From contig NZ_JAIWKS010000007.1 of the NCBI RefSeq assembly GCF_021271205.1, positions 1 to 64,000 of the forward strand: a stretch of 64,000 bases of DNA, written 5' to 3'. Source of the DNA: Pseudomonas uvaldensis. GTDB taxonomy: Bacteria > Pseudomonadota > Gammaproteobacteria > Pseudomonadales > Pseudomonadaceae. The position numbers were made by a program, and so were the translations under genes. The notes under the pieces are model-generated. The model searched no databases. It was not told the DNA's origin and saw only the letters and a list, made by a program, of their open reading frames with translations. Each line of letters begins with the position of its first letter. Position 1 is the stretch's first letter. This document shows, piece after piece, positions 8,251-16,200 of this stretch.

Positions 8251-8796
8251 TCAAGACGGTTTTCCCGCCCCGGGACCGAACCGCTGAATGACTTTTCTTT
8301 CCAGGCGTTGGGCGCAATGCCCCAGGGCGGCCTTGATCTCTTTCTCCACCATCCGGGTGGAAATGCCGAAGCGCTGGGAAATCTCCAGGTGCGGCGCTTC
8401 CTCCAGACGCGCCGCGATGAAAATCCTGCGGCGGCGCGCCGGCAACTCGTACAGAGCCTTGAGCAGGATCTGCAACTCCCTCTGGCCTCCCACCACCCGG
8501 GCTGGGTCCAGCGCCTCGTCCGAGACTTGCAACAGCTCCTCGATCTCGTCACCGGTCAGCAGGCGCGCATCGGATTGCCGACGGTCGGCGGCAATGTTCA
8601 GGGCCATGCGGTAAAGATAGGCGTTGGGCTGGGCGATGTCCGGCGCCTCGGCCATGCGATCTACCCGCAGGTAGGTCTCGTGCAACACATCGTTGGCCAG
8701 CTCTTCGGAGCCCAGGCGTCGGCGCAGGCGAACCTTGAAATCCTCATAGGAGGAAAGGAACAACCTGACCATCGGGCTGCGGCCGCTGTCTTTCAT
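8251..8796 (-). CDS. FecI-type ECF sigma factor (VreI-like)
   Basis: 181 residues. Sigma region 2 lies at about 10-75 (FKVRLRRRLGSEELANDVLH and PNAYLYRMALNIAADRRQ) and region 4 at about 115-170 (LPARRRRIFIAARLEEAPHL, then ISQRFGISTRMVEKEIKAAL). The start at 8796 is chosen because its ATG overlaps the TGA of the upstream STN gene (ATGA), giving translational coupling; a longer reading from 8826 is possible. It should direct RNA polymerase to promoters of a cell-surface-signalling regulon when released by the FecR-like protein at 7272-8219. Confidence 0.88.
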   Translation of the reverse strand: MKDSGRSPMVRLFLSSYEDFKVRLRRRLGSEELANDVLHETYLRVDRMAEAPDIAQPNAYLYRMALNIAADRRQSDARLLTGDEIEELLQVSDEALDPARVVGGQRELQILLKALYELPARRRRIFIAARLEEAPHLEISQRFGISTRMVEKEIKAALGHCAQRLERKVIQRFGPGAGKPS

Positions 8797-9491
8797 TGCC
8801 CGAACACCCCTTCCCCTGCTGTGCATTCCATGCGTTTTCCTGATGAATCGGGTAACAAGAGCAGGGTCACCGGCTGGCGCAACGACGTTGGCGCCGGACG
8901 ATCGATCCTGAGATTCTGCATACTGTTGACCAAGGCCTTGTCGCGCATCGGATCCCCGGTGGAACTCACCAGCCGACTGTGTTGAATCACCCCGTCACGG
9001 CCGATCCACACCTGCAATAGCGCCCGAAAGCTGCCCGGGCGCGTCAGCGGTGACGCACACAGATTGCGCTGGATGGCCGTCTGGATGGCCGCCGCATAAT
9101 TACCGTCACTCAACCCCGGCACAGCACCGCGGGGCACCGGCACTTCGCGAACCCGCACCGGTTGTAGCGTGAAGGCATCCTCCCGGGCGTAATGCGCCGC
9201 GAGCCCGGTACCACGCAGCAGCACATTCAACCCTTCGGAAGGGGTAAACCGCCCCTGGACACCCAGCGTCTGGCGTCGGTTCGATAACGCATGATCCACC
9301 AGCACCGCCATGCCGGTCGCCCGACTGAATCGCTCCAGCGCCGTGGTCAGTTCCTGGGGTGCGATGTCCAGGTCCACCAGGCCAACCGCCTGGAGCGGCG
9401 TGGACAGCAGACACAGCAACACCACCAGCCAACCCAAGGAGGGCCTGGTCAATCCACGCCTGTGTCTCCCCCTGACGCTGCCTTGCTGCAC
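8793..9491 (-). CDS. STN-domain periplasmic protein with TonB-like C-terminus (VreA-like)
   Basis: Up to 232 residues. A signal peptide (LVVLLCLLSTPLQAVG) is followed by a secretin/TonB short N-terminal domain (LDIAPQELTTALERFSRATG, then VLVDHALSNRRQTLGVQGRF) and a C-terminal part (LQVWIGRDGVIQHSRLVSST, VNSMQNLRIDRPAP) that resembles the TonB C-terminal fold. There is no beta-barrel, so this is not a receptor. This architecture is that of P. aeruginosa VreA, the input protein of the PUMA3 system. The start is uncertain: GTG at 9491 has no clear ribosome site, whereas an in-frame TTG at 9452 is preceded by GGGGGAGA. It overlaps the sigma gene by 4 nt. A pho-box-like site lies upstream at 9534-9551. 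Confidence 0.78.
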   Translation of the reverse strand: MQQGSVRGRHRRGLTRPSLGWLVVLLCLLSTPLQAVGLVDLDIAPQELTTALERFSRATGMAVLVDHALSNRRQTLGVQGRFTPSEGLNVLLRGTGLAAHYAREDAFTLQPVRVREVPVPRGAVPGLSDGNYAAAIQTAIQRNLCASPLTRPGSFRALLQVWIGRDGVIQHSRLVSSTGDPMRDKALVNSMQNLRIDRPAPTSLRQPVTLLLLPDSSGKRMECTAGEGVFGQ

Positions 9492-9533
9492 GACTGACGT
9501 ATCCGTTGAAAAACGTCATCCTGAGGGGAGTTT

Positions 9534-9551
9534 ATGAATGTCGTATGACAA
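9534..9551 (-). promoter_or_regulatory. Pho-box-like site upstream of the VreA-like gene
   Basis: The minus strand reads TTGTCATACGACATTCAT: two 7-bp half-sites with a 4-bp spacer that match the PhoB consensus CTGTCAT-N4-CTGTCAT at 11 of 14 positions. It points towards the signalling operon. P. aeruginosa vreAIR is known to be induced by phosphate limitation through PhoB, which makes the match more credible. Confidence 0.45.
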
Positions 9552-9629
9552 CCGATACAAATCCTGCGGAGCGCACTAGACTGTTGCCAGACGACGCACC
9601 GTCCCCTGTGACGGGCCAGGAGGCCAGTG

Positions 9630-9962
9630 ATGAATCGGTGGATGAAAATGACGGTTGGGCCGGGACTGTTCATGGCCTTGACCATGACCCTGCCGTGGGC
9701 CCACGGCGAAGAGCCCCCCGCCTGTATCGAGGTCACCGTCGGCGGCTACAAAACCCCGGATTACAATTGCCTGAGCCGGCAGATGGGCAACGATCCGCAT
9801 GCCGCCGAAGCCGCGCAACAGACGCGGGATGCGTTGAACGTGCCCGTCGATAAACGTGCGCCGAACAGCATCGGCCTGGCGACTCCGGCAGCCACCGGGG
9901 TGCGCATGGGCAATACCTTCGGCACATCAGTCAAGCCGCAGAGGCCGCCGAGCGGTCAATGA
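9630..9962 (+). CDS. Small exported protein of unknown function
   Basis: 110 residues with a signal peptide (about 1-25, cleavage after PWAHG). The mature part starts with a two-cysteine segment (CIEVTVGGYKTPDYNCLSRQ) that could form a disulfide, followed by a hydrophilic tail ending in SVKPQRPPSGQ. The ATG at 9630 is chosen because AGGAGG precedes it by 6 nt; the GTG at 9627 is less likely. It is divergent from the VreA-like operon and separated by about 140 nt containing the pho-box-like site, so it may be co-regulated. No family could be recognised. Confidence 0.75.
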   Translation: MNRWMKMTVGPGLFMALTMTLPWAHGEEPPACIEVTVGGYKTPDYNCLSRQMGNDPHAAEAAQQTRDALNVPVDKRAPNSIGLATPAATGVRMGNTFGTSVKPQRPPSGQ

Positions 9963-9978
9963 CATTGCGTTATCGTTC

Positions 9979-10039
9979 ATCGCGGGCAAGCCTTGCTCCC
10001 ACAGCAGTCCACACTGTAGGAGCAAAGCTTGCTCGCGAT
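9979..10039. repeat. Back-to-back REP elements
   Basis: REP copies at 9979-10004 and 10014-10039 in diverging orientation and only 9 nt apart, with a degenerate third copy (about 10066-10079). The gap 9963-10098 contains nothing else. Confidence 0.75.
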
Positions 10040-10098
10040 ACAGGCACCACTGCCAGTCATTCAAGCCCTGCTCCCACAAGCGCTACAAGCTAGCAACT

Positions 10099-10539
10099 TC
10101 AGGTACTGGGGCTCTGGCGAAAGCTCACCGCCAGGCGGTTCCAGCTGTTGATGGTGCTGATTGCGAGCGTCAGATCCACCAGTTCTTCTTCGCTGAACAG
10201 GGCTCGGGCCAAGGCATAGAGGTCGTCCGGAACCTGGCTTTCGGCCAACAACGTCACCGCTTCGGTCCAGGCCAATGCAGCCCGTTCACGGGGAGTGAAG
10301 AATCCGCTGTCACGCCAGACCGCCACGGCGAACAGACGCCGTTCAGTCTCTCCCTGGCGTCGGGCATCCACTGAGTGCATGTCGGTGCAAAAGGCGCAGC
10401 CATTGAGCTGCGAGGCACGGATCTTGATCAAGTGCAGCAGTGACGGTTCGATACTCAGGCGACTGGTCAATGCCTCCAGGCCGATCATGGCTTTCATGGC
10501 GTTTGGGGAAGCAGTGTAGTAATCCAGACGCTGGCTCAT
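10099..10539 (-). CDS. AhpD-like alkylhydroperoxidase / carboxymuconolactone decarboxylase family protein
   Basis: 146 residues with the family core IRASQLNGCAFCTDMHSVDA, which contains the redox CxxC and the following His of AhpD-type peroxidases. The start at 10539 (MSQRLDYY) follows a GGAG-like ribosome site and matches the usual length of the family (about 145-155 residues). It is divergent from a MocR-type regulator at 10706, a common arrangement in Pseudomonas that suggests the regulator controls it. The physiological peroxide substrate is unknown. Confidence 0.87.
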   Translation of the reverse strand: MSQRLDYYTASPNAMKAMIGLEALTSRLSIEPSLLHLIKIRASQLNGCAFCTDMHSVDARRQGETERRLFAVAVWRDSGFFTPRERAALAWTEAVTLLAESQVPDDLYALARALFSEEELVDLTLAISTINSWNRLAVSFRQSPST

Positions 10540-10705
10540 GACGGACTCCGGGGCGGGTGACGGATCCAAAGTAAAACCTGGACGCCGCCAGCGACAGATC
10601 CAATTCGCGGAAATTTTTACGCGCAACTTCAATGCCGTCGCGCAATACGGTTAATCTTGCGCCTTTGACGCTTGCCGCCAGGCATTTGCCCAGGAGCCCA
10701 CGGGT

Positions 10706-12139
10706 ATGGAACTTCACGTCGTCATCAACGGCCGCAAGGACCTGGCAGGCCAGTTATACCAGCAATTGCGCAGCGCCATTGAAAGCGGCCGCCTGGCGGC
10801 TGGCGCGCAATTGCCACCCAGTCGCCTGCTTGCCGAGCAACTGGGCATTTCCCGCAAGACCGTCTCCGACACCTATGCCCAGTTGACCTACGAGAACTTC
10901 CTCACCGGCATCATCGGCAAGGGCACCTACGTCAATGCACGGCCAGCCAGAATCGTGCGCAAACAAAGCCACCGCGAGCTGGCCGGAGCCGAGGTCGTCG
11001 AGGCCTGGCGCAGCATGCCGGACTTGCTGCGTCACCCGACCGTCGAAAGCGCGTTGCGTTACGATTTCATCGGCGGCGCCATCGGCAAGGGCCAATTCCC
11101 ACTGGACGACTGGCGTCGCTGCACTGCTCATGCCTTGCGCCAGATCGCCAATGCCAAGGGTTTCTATAGCCAGCCCGAAGGCCTGCCGGCACTGCGCAAC
11201 GCCGTTGCCCGACACATCGCGTTTTCCCGTGGGGTGAATTGCCAGGACGATGACGTGGTGGTGTGCAACGGCGCGCAACAAGCCCTGGATCTGATCTCAC
11301 GGGTGCTGACCCGTCCCGGTAGCCTGGTGGCGATGGAGGATCCGGGCTATCCGCCGGCGCGCCTGCTGTTCGGCTCCCATGGCGCCACGGTGGCAGGCGT
11401 GCCGGTGGATGACCAAGGCATGCGCGTGGACCTGATTCCCGATGGTACACGGCTGATCTACGTGACCCCGTCCCACCAGTTTCCCTTGGGCATGCCCATG
11501 AGCCAGGCCCGGCGCGAGGCCCTGCTGGCCCGGGCCTATGAGCTGGGCGCGATCATCATCGAGGATGACTACGACAGTGAGTTCCGCTACGAAGGCCGGC
11601 CCGCCGATTCCTTGCAAAGCATGGACGAACGCGGGATCGTGGCGTATGTCGGCACCTTCTCCAAGACCCTCTTACCCGAATTGCGGCTCGGCTACGCCAT
11701 CTTGCCTCCGGCGATTCTCGAAGCGGTGATCCTGGCCAAGCGCCTCACCGATCAGCACACCTCCACCCTGCCCCAATGGGCGCTGGCCAAGTTCATCGCC
11801 GAAGGCTGCCTACTCAAGCATATCCGGCGCTGTCACACCCTGTATGCCGGTCGGCGAGAGCGAATCCTGGCACGCATGGCCGGGGATCTGTCGCCCTGGT
11901 TCGAGGCCGTGCCCACCACTGCGGGTTTTCACCTGGCGGTGCTGTGCAAGGTGCCCATCGACCTGGCACTGGTGATCGAACTGGCGAAAAAAGCCGAGAT
12001 CGGGCTCTACAGCATCGCGGGGTTCTTCCACGAAGCCCCTGTGCGACCCGGCCTGTTCTTTGGCTTTGGCGCAATCGAAACCCTCGACATCGACATCGCA
12101 CTGGACCGTCTGCGAGACATCCTGCAGCAGGTAGCCTGA
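10706..12139 (+). CDS. MocR/PdxR-type GntR-aminotransferase transcriptional regulator
   Basis: 477 residues. A winged helix of the GntR type (about 10-75: LYQQLRSAIESGRLAAGAQL, then LAEQLGISRKTVSDTYAQL) is joined to a full-length fold-type I aminotransferase domain (about 110-475). The PLP lysine is expected at Lys320 in GTFSKTLLPELRLGY, and the conserved IIEDDYDSEFRYEG block precedes it. Such proteins bind PLP or an aminated ligand and act as regulators, not enzymes. It is divergent from the AhpD-like gene, which is the likeliest target along with itself. Confidence 0.92.
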   Translation: MELHVVINGRKDLAGQLYQQLRSAIESGRLAAGAQLPPSRLLAEQLGISRKTVSDTYAQLTYENFLTGIIGKGTYVNARPARIVRKQSHRELAGAEVVEAWRSMPDLLRHPTVESALRYDFIGGAIGKGQFPLDDWRRCTAHALRQIANAKGFYSQPEGLPALRNAVARHIAFSRGVNCQDDDVVVCNGAQQALDLISRVLTRPGSLVAMEDPGYPPARLLFGSHGATVAGVPVDDQGMRVDLIPDGTRLIYVTPSHQFPLGMPMSQARREALLARAYELGAIIIEDDYDSEFRYEGRPADSLQSMDERGIVAYVGTFSKTLLPELRLGYAILPPAILEAVILAKRLTDQHTSTLPQWALAKFIAEGCLLKHIRRCHTLYAGRRERILARMAGDLSPWFEAVPTTAGFHLAVLCKVPIDLALVIELAKKAEIGLYSIAGFFHEAPVRPGLFFGFGAIETLDIDIALDRLRDILQQVA

Positions 12140-12261
12140 AGATTGGACTGGGCATTTATCCGCCCATTGGCTGTTTGAGCCACGCCCATGCGGGCCTATC
12201 CTGCTGCGGTGTCGTTGATCGTTCCACGATCCCCGTTCGACTTGATTCAGGAGCCAGAGCC

Positions 12262-12555
12262 ATGTCCCGTCAAGTGATCAATACCGTGCAGGTGCAGGCT
12301 GCCCCCGGCCGCTCGGAGGAGCTGGGCCGGCAGTTGCAGCAGATCGTCGAAACCCTGCGGGCCCAACCGGGCTGCGATGCCTACATGGTCGACCGCTGCC
12401 CGGTCGACGGCGACCGCTGGACCGTCAGCGCCCGCTGGCAATCGGAAGCGGCCATGCAAGCCCACTTCAACTGCCCCGAAGTGCAAGGCTTTATCGGCTT
12501 GATCGACAACCGCCTGGCCCGCAGCGTGGACTTCAACAGCTTCCCCATCGTGTGA
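12262..12555 (+). CDS. Antibiotic biosynthesis monooxygenase (ABM) family protein
   Basis: 97 residues, typical of single-domain ABM proteins, which form a dimeric ferredoxin-like alpha/beta barrel. The pattern QVQAAPGRSEELGRQLQQIV, QPGCDAYMVDR, DRWTVSARWQSEAAMQAHFN is characteristic. Members oxidise quinols or other small aromatics or act as stress proteins; the substrate here is unknown. A GGAG ribosome site lies in TCAGGAGCCAGAGCC before the ATG. It lies 122 nt after the MocR gene on the same strand, probably with its own promoter. Confidence 0.85.
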   Translation: MSRQVINTVQVQAAPGRSEELGRQLQQIVETLRAQPGCDAYMVDRCPVDGDRWTVSARWQSEAAMQAHFNCPEVQGFIGLIDNRLARSVDFNSFPIV

Positions 12556-12646
12556 ATGCCATTCCCTGCCCACAGAGTCACGGCAACGGCGTATTGGTCT
12601 ACCGACCTTCCGAAAAATTGGACGTTTGTTTGATGGGGTATGGGGC

Positions 12647-12676
12647 TTAGGGTGGATTCATTCGAATTCACCCTAA
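12647..12676. promoter_or_regulatory. 30-bp inverted repeat before the cupin gene
   Basis: Arms TTAGGGTGGATTC (12647-12659) and GAATTCACCCTAA (12664-12676) pair with a single mismatch around a 4-nt centre. It ends 20 nt before the cupin start codon and just upstream of the AAGGA ribosome site, a position suited to a repressor operator or an mRNA hairpin. Confidence 0.5.
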
Positions 12677-12696
12677 ACCATGAAGGACACACCACC

Positions 12697-13098
12697 ATGA
12701 AAACACTCTGCCTGATCGCCGCCCTCGGCCTGTTCCCCCTCGCCCAGGTCCACGCCCACGAAGCCGCACCCGAGAACGTCAAGGTGCTCCAGGAAAAGAT
12801 GCTGAAGAACGTGCCGGGCAAGAAAACCATGATGCTGACCGTCGACTATGCCCCGGGCCAGTCGTCCATCGCTCACAGACACGAAGGCACCGCCATGGCC
12901 TACGTGCTTGAGGGGGCTATCACCTCCCAGGTCAAAGGCGAACCGGCGATGACCTACAAAGCAGGCGAGTTCTGGTATGAAGCGGCAGGTTCCGAACACC
13001 TCGTCTCGAAGAACGCCAGCACGACCGAGCCGGCGAAACTGTTGGTGTTCATGGTAATGGGCGAAAAAGAGGCGGTGTTGATCCCGCTGAAAAACTGA
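12697..13098 (+). CDS. Exported cupin-domain protein
   Basis: 133 residues with a signal peptide (MKTLCLIAALGLFPLAQVHA). One cupin domain follows: the first motif is HRHEGTAMAYVLEGAI (GX5HXHX3,4EX6G-like) and the second is the GEFWYEAAGSEHLVSKNAS region with a metal-ligand His. Small periplasmic cupins of this type bind a metal and often accompany stress or quinone-related genes. The ATG at 12697 is set by AAGGAC at 9 nt and by the signal peptide. A near-perfect inverted repeat (12647-12676) precedes it and a bidirectional terminator (13167-13199) follows. Confidence 0.85.
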   Translation: MKTLCLIAALGLFPLAQVHAHEAAPENVKVLQEKMLKNVPGKKTMMLTVDYAPGQSSIAHRHEGTAMAYVLEGAITSQVKGEPAMTYKAGEFWYEAAGSEHLVSKNASTTEPAKLLVFMVMGEKEAVLIPLKN

Positions 13099-13108
13099 CA
13101 GGTACAAC

Positions 13109-13129
13109 AGCAAGCCCGCTCCCACAAGG
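13109..13129. repeat. Single partial REP element
   Basis: AGCAAGCCCGCTCCCACAAGG, the second half of the genus REP palindrome, without a partner. Confidence 0.6.
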
Positions 13130-13166
13130 GACCTGTTTGCATTTGAACCTGCGCCGGATTCAACAA

Positions 13167-13199
13167 AAAAAGCCCCGCATTTCTCAATGCGGGGCTTTT
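13167..13199. terminator. Bidirectional rho-independent terminator
   Basis: A GC-rich stem (AAAAGCCCCGCAT at 13168-13180 with ATGCGGGGCTTTT at 13187-13199) lies between the converging cupin and glutamate dehydrogenase genes. A and T runs on both sides allow function in either direction. Confidence 0.88.
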
Positions 13200-13213
13200 C
13201 ATTCAACGCCGGA

Positions 13214-16200
13214 TCAGTTAGCCGTCACGACCGCCTGACCTGCCAACGCCAGGTCCAGCAATTCGCGGTTGGCGACTGCGTACATGGCGTAGTCGGTGCC
13301 GCTGGCGGCACGGATGTCCACCAGCATTGCGCGCCAGCGTTCGACCATGCCGTGATGCTGCTCCAGCCACAGTGCCAGGCGGGTTTCCACGTCCTGGGAA
13401 CCGTCGCCTTCTTGCAGGACCGAGATGGTGATCGCCCGCTGCTGCCAGTCGACGTCATCGCGGAATGCTTCACGGGCCAGGGCCTGCCAGTTGTTTTCCA
13501 CCGGCAGAGCGCTGATCTGTTGCAAGTACCAGGTGATGTCCAGGGCACTGCCCACCGCGAAGTACGCCTTGGCCACGTCGGCGGCGTTCTGGCCGGTGAC
13601 GTCGGACGCCTCGATGATCGGCAGCAAGGTGTACAGGTGCGTAGTGCCTGCCACCATGCGGGCCAACAGCTCCGGCACGCCGGCGGCCACGTAGGCCTGA
13701 TAGCGGGTCTGCCAGCCTTCGCGGGTCGGGCCTTCCAGCAGTTCGTCGAGCTTGAGGCCCAGCGCCGCCAGGTGCGGACCGAAGTGGGCAACGTCGCGAG
13801 CAGCGTTCTGCTCGTTGCGACGGCTGCGCAGGAACCAGCGCGTTGCACGACGCCCCAGGCGCATCAGCTCGTCCATCAGCTCCAGTTGCACGTCGGCCGA
13901 AACCTGGTGGTCCAGGGCTTCTATCTGACGGAACCAGTGCGGGAGGTGGAAGATGTCCCGAACGATCACATAGGCACCCGCCACGTTCGCCGGGCTCATG
14001 CCCGTAGACTCCTTGAGCCTTTGAACGAAAGTAATGCCCATGTGGTTGACCAGGTCGTTGGCGATCTGCGTGCTGACGATCTCGCGCTTCAGGCGGTGGC
14101 GACGCATGGCCTCGGAGAACTTGCTCACCAGGGTCGGTGGGAAAGCCGTCTCCATGTCACGGGTCAGGTAATCGTCGTCCGGCACCAGGGAGTTGAGCAG
14201 CGCCTCCTTGAGGTCGATCTTGCTGTAAGAGATCAGCACCGACAGCTCGGCACGGGTCAGGCCGTGGCCCGCCGCGACACGCTCGGCCAGTTGTTCTTCG
14301 GTCGGCAGGAACTCGATGGCACGGTCCAGCTTACCCCGGGCTTCCAGGTCGTTCATCAGACGCTTGTACTCAGCGATCCGCACGAACGCGCGACGGGCCG
14401 CCAGGGACAGGGCCTGGGTCTGCTTGTAGTTGTTGCCCAACACCAGGCCACCGACTTCGTCGGTCATGCTCGCCAGCAACTGGTTGCGTTGCTTGTCGGT
14501 CATGTCGCCAGCCTGCACCACTTCGTTGAGCAGGATCTTGATATTCACTTCGTGGTCGGAGCAGTCCACGCCACCGGCGTTGTCGATGAAGTCGGTGTTG
14601 GTGGCGCCGCCATGCAGGCCGAACTCGACGCGACCCAGCTGGGTCATGCCCAGGTTACCGCCCTCGCCCACGACTTTGCAGCGCAGCTCGTTGCCATTGA
14701 CGCGCAGTGCATCGTTGGCCTTGTCGCCCACATCGGCGTGGCTTTCGCTGCTGGCCTTGACGTAAGTGCCGATACCGCCATTCCACAACAGGTCCACCGG
14801 CGCCTTGAGCAAGGCGTTCAGCAGTTCGGTCGGGGTCAGCTTGTCGGCCTTGATGTCGAAACGTTCCTGCATCTGCGGCGTGATGGTGATGCTCTTCGCG
14901 CTGCGCGAGAAGATACCGCCGCCTTCGGACATGATGCTGGTGTCGTAGTCGGTCCAGGCCGAACGCGGCAGGTCGAACAGGCGCTTGCGCTCGGCGAAGC
15001 TGCTGGCCGGATCCGGATTCGGGTCCACGAAGATGTGCAGGTGGTTGAACGCCGCGACCAGTTGCAGCTTGTCGGACATCAACAAGCCGTTACCGAATAC
15101 GTCACCGGCCATGTCGCCGATGCCCACCACGGTGATGCTGTCTTCCTGGACATTGATGCCACGCTCGCGGAAGTGGCGTTGCACGCCTACCCACGCGCCC
15201 TTGGCGGTAATGCCCATCTTCTTGTGGTCGTAGCCGGCCGAGCCGCCGGAAGCGAACGCATCGCCCAGCCAGAAACCGTACTCGATGGCGATACTGTTGG
15301 CGATGTCGGAGAAGGTCGCGGTGCCTTTGTCCGCCGCCACCACCAGGTACGGGTCATCGTTGTCATGCCGCACGACGTTGGCCGGCGGTACCAGGGCGCC
15401 ATCCTTCAGGTTGTCGGTGATGTCCAACAGACCCGAGATGAAGATGCGGTAGCAGGCAACGCCCTCGGCCGCGATCTCGTCCCGGCTGCCGCCCAGCGGC
15501 AAGCGACGTGGCAGGAAACCACCCTTGGCACCCACCGGCACGATCACCGAGTTCTTCACCTGCTGGGCTTTTACCAGGCCCAGCACTTCGGTGCGGTAAT
15601 CCTCTTCACGGTCGGACCAGCGCAGGCCGCCGCGAGCAACGTTGCCGAAGCGCAGGTGCACGCCCTCGACCCGTGGCGAGTACACGAAAATTTCGAACTT
15701 GGGCACCGGTTTCGGCAGTTCCGGAATCAGGTGCGGGTTGAACTTGAAGCTGAAGTAGGACTTGTTCTGGCCGTGGGCGTCGGTCTGGTAGAAGTTGGTC
15801 CGCAGGGTGGCCTTGATCAGGTCCAGGTAGCGACGCAGGATGCGGTCCTCGTTGAGCACCTGGACGTCGTCCAGCGCCGTGAGGATCGCCTGTTCCAGGC
15901 GCAGTTGCTTGTCTTCCAGGTCATCGCTGCTGAGTTTGCGCGCCAGGTAGAAGCGGGTCTTGAACAGCCGGGTCAGCTCACGGGCAATGTCGGTATGGTT
16001 GTTCAAAGTGCTGGCGATGTAACCCAGGTCGAAGCCCAGGCGGATCTGCTTGAGGTAGCGTGCGTAGGCACGCAGCAGCGCCACGTCGCGCCATGGCAGG
16101 CCGGCGGTCAGCACCAGGCGGTTGAACGCATCGTTCTCGGCATCGCCGCGCACGATGTGGACAAAGGCATCCTGCAGGGTGTCGTTGAGCTGCTGGATGT

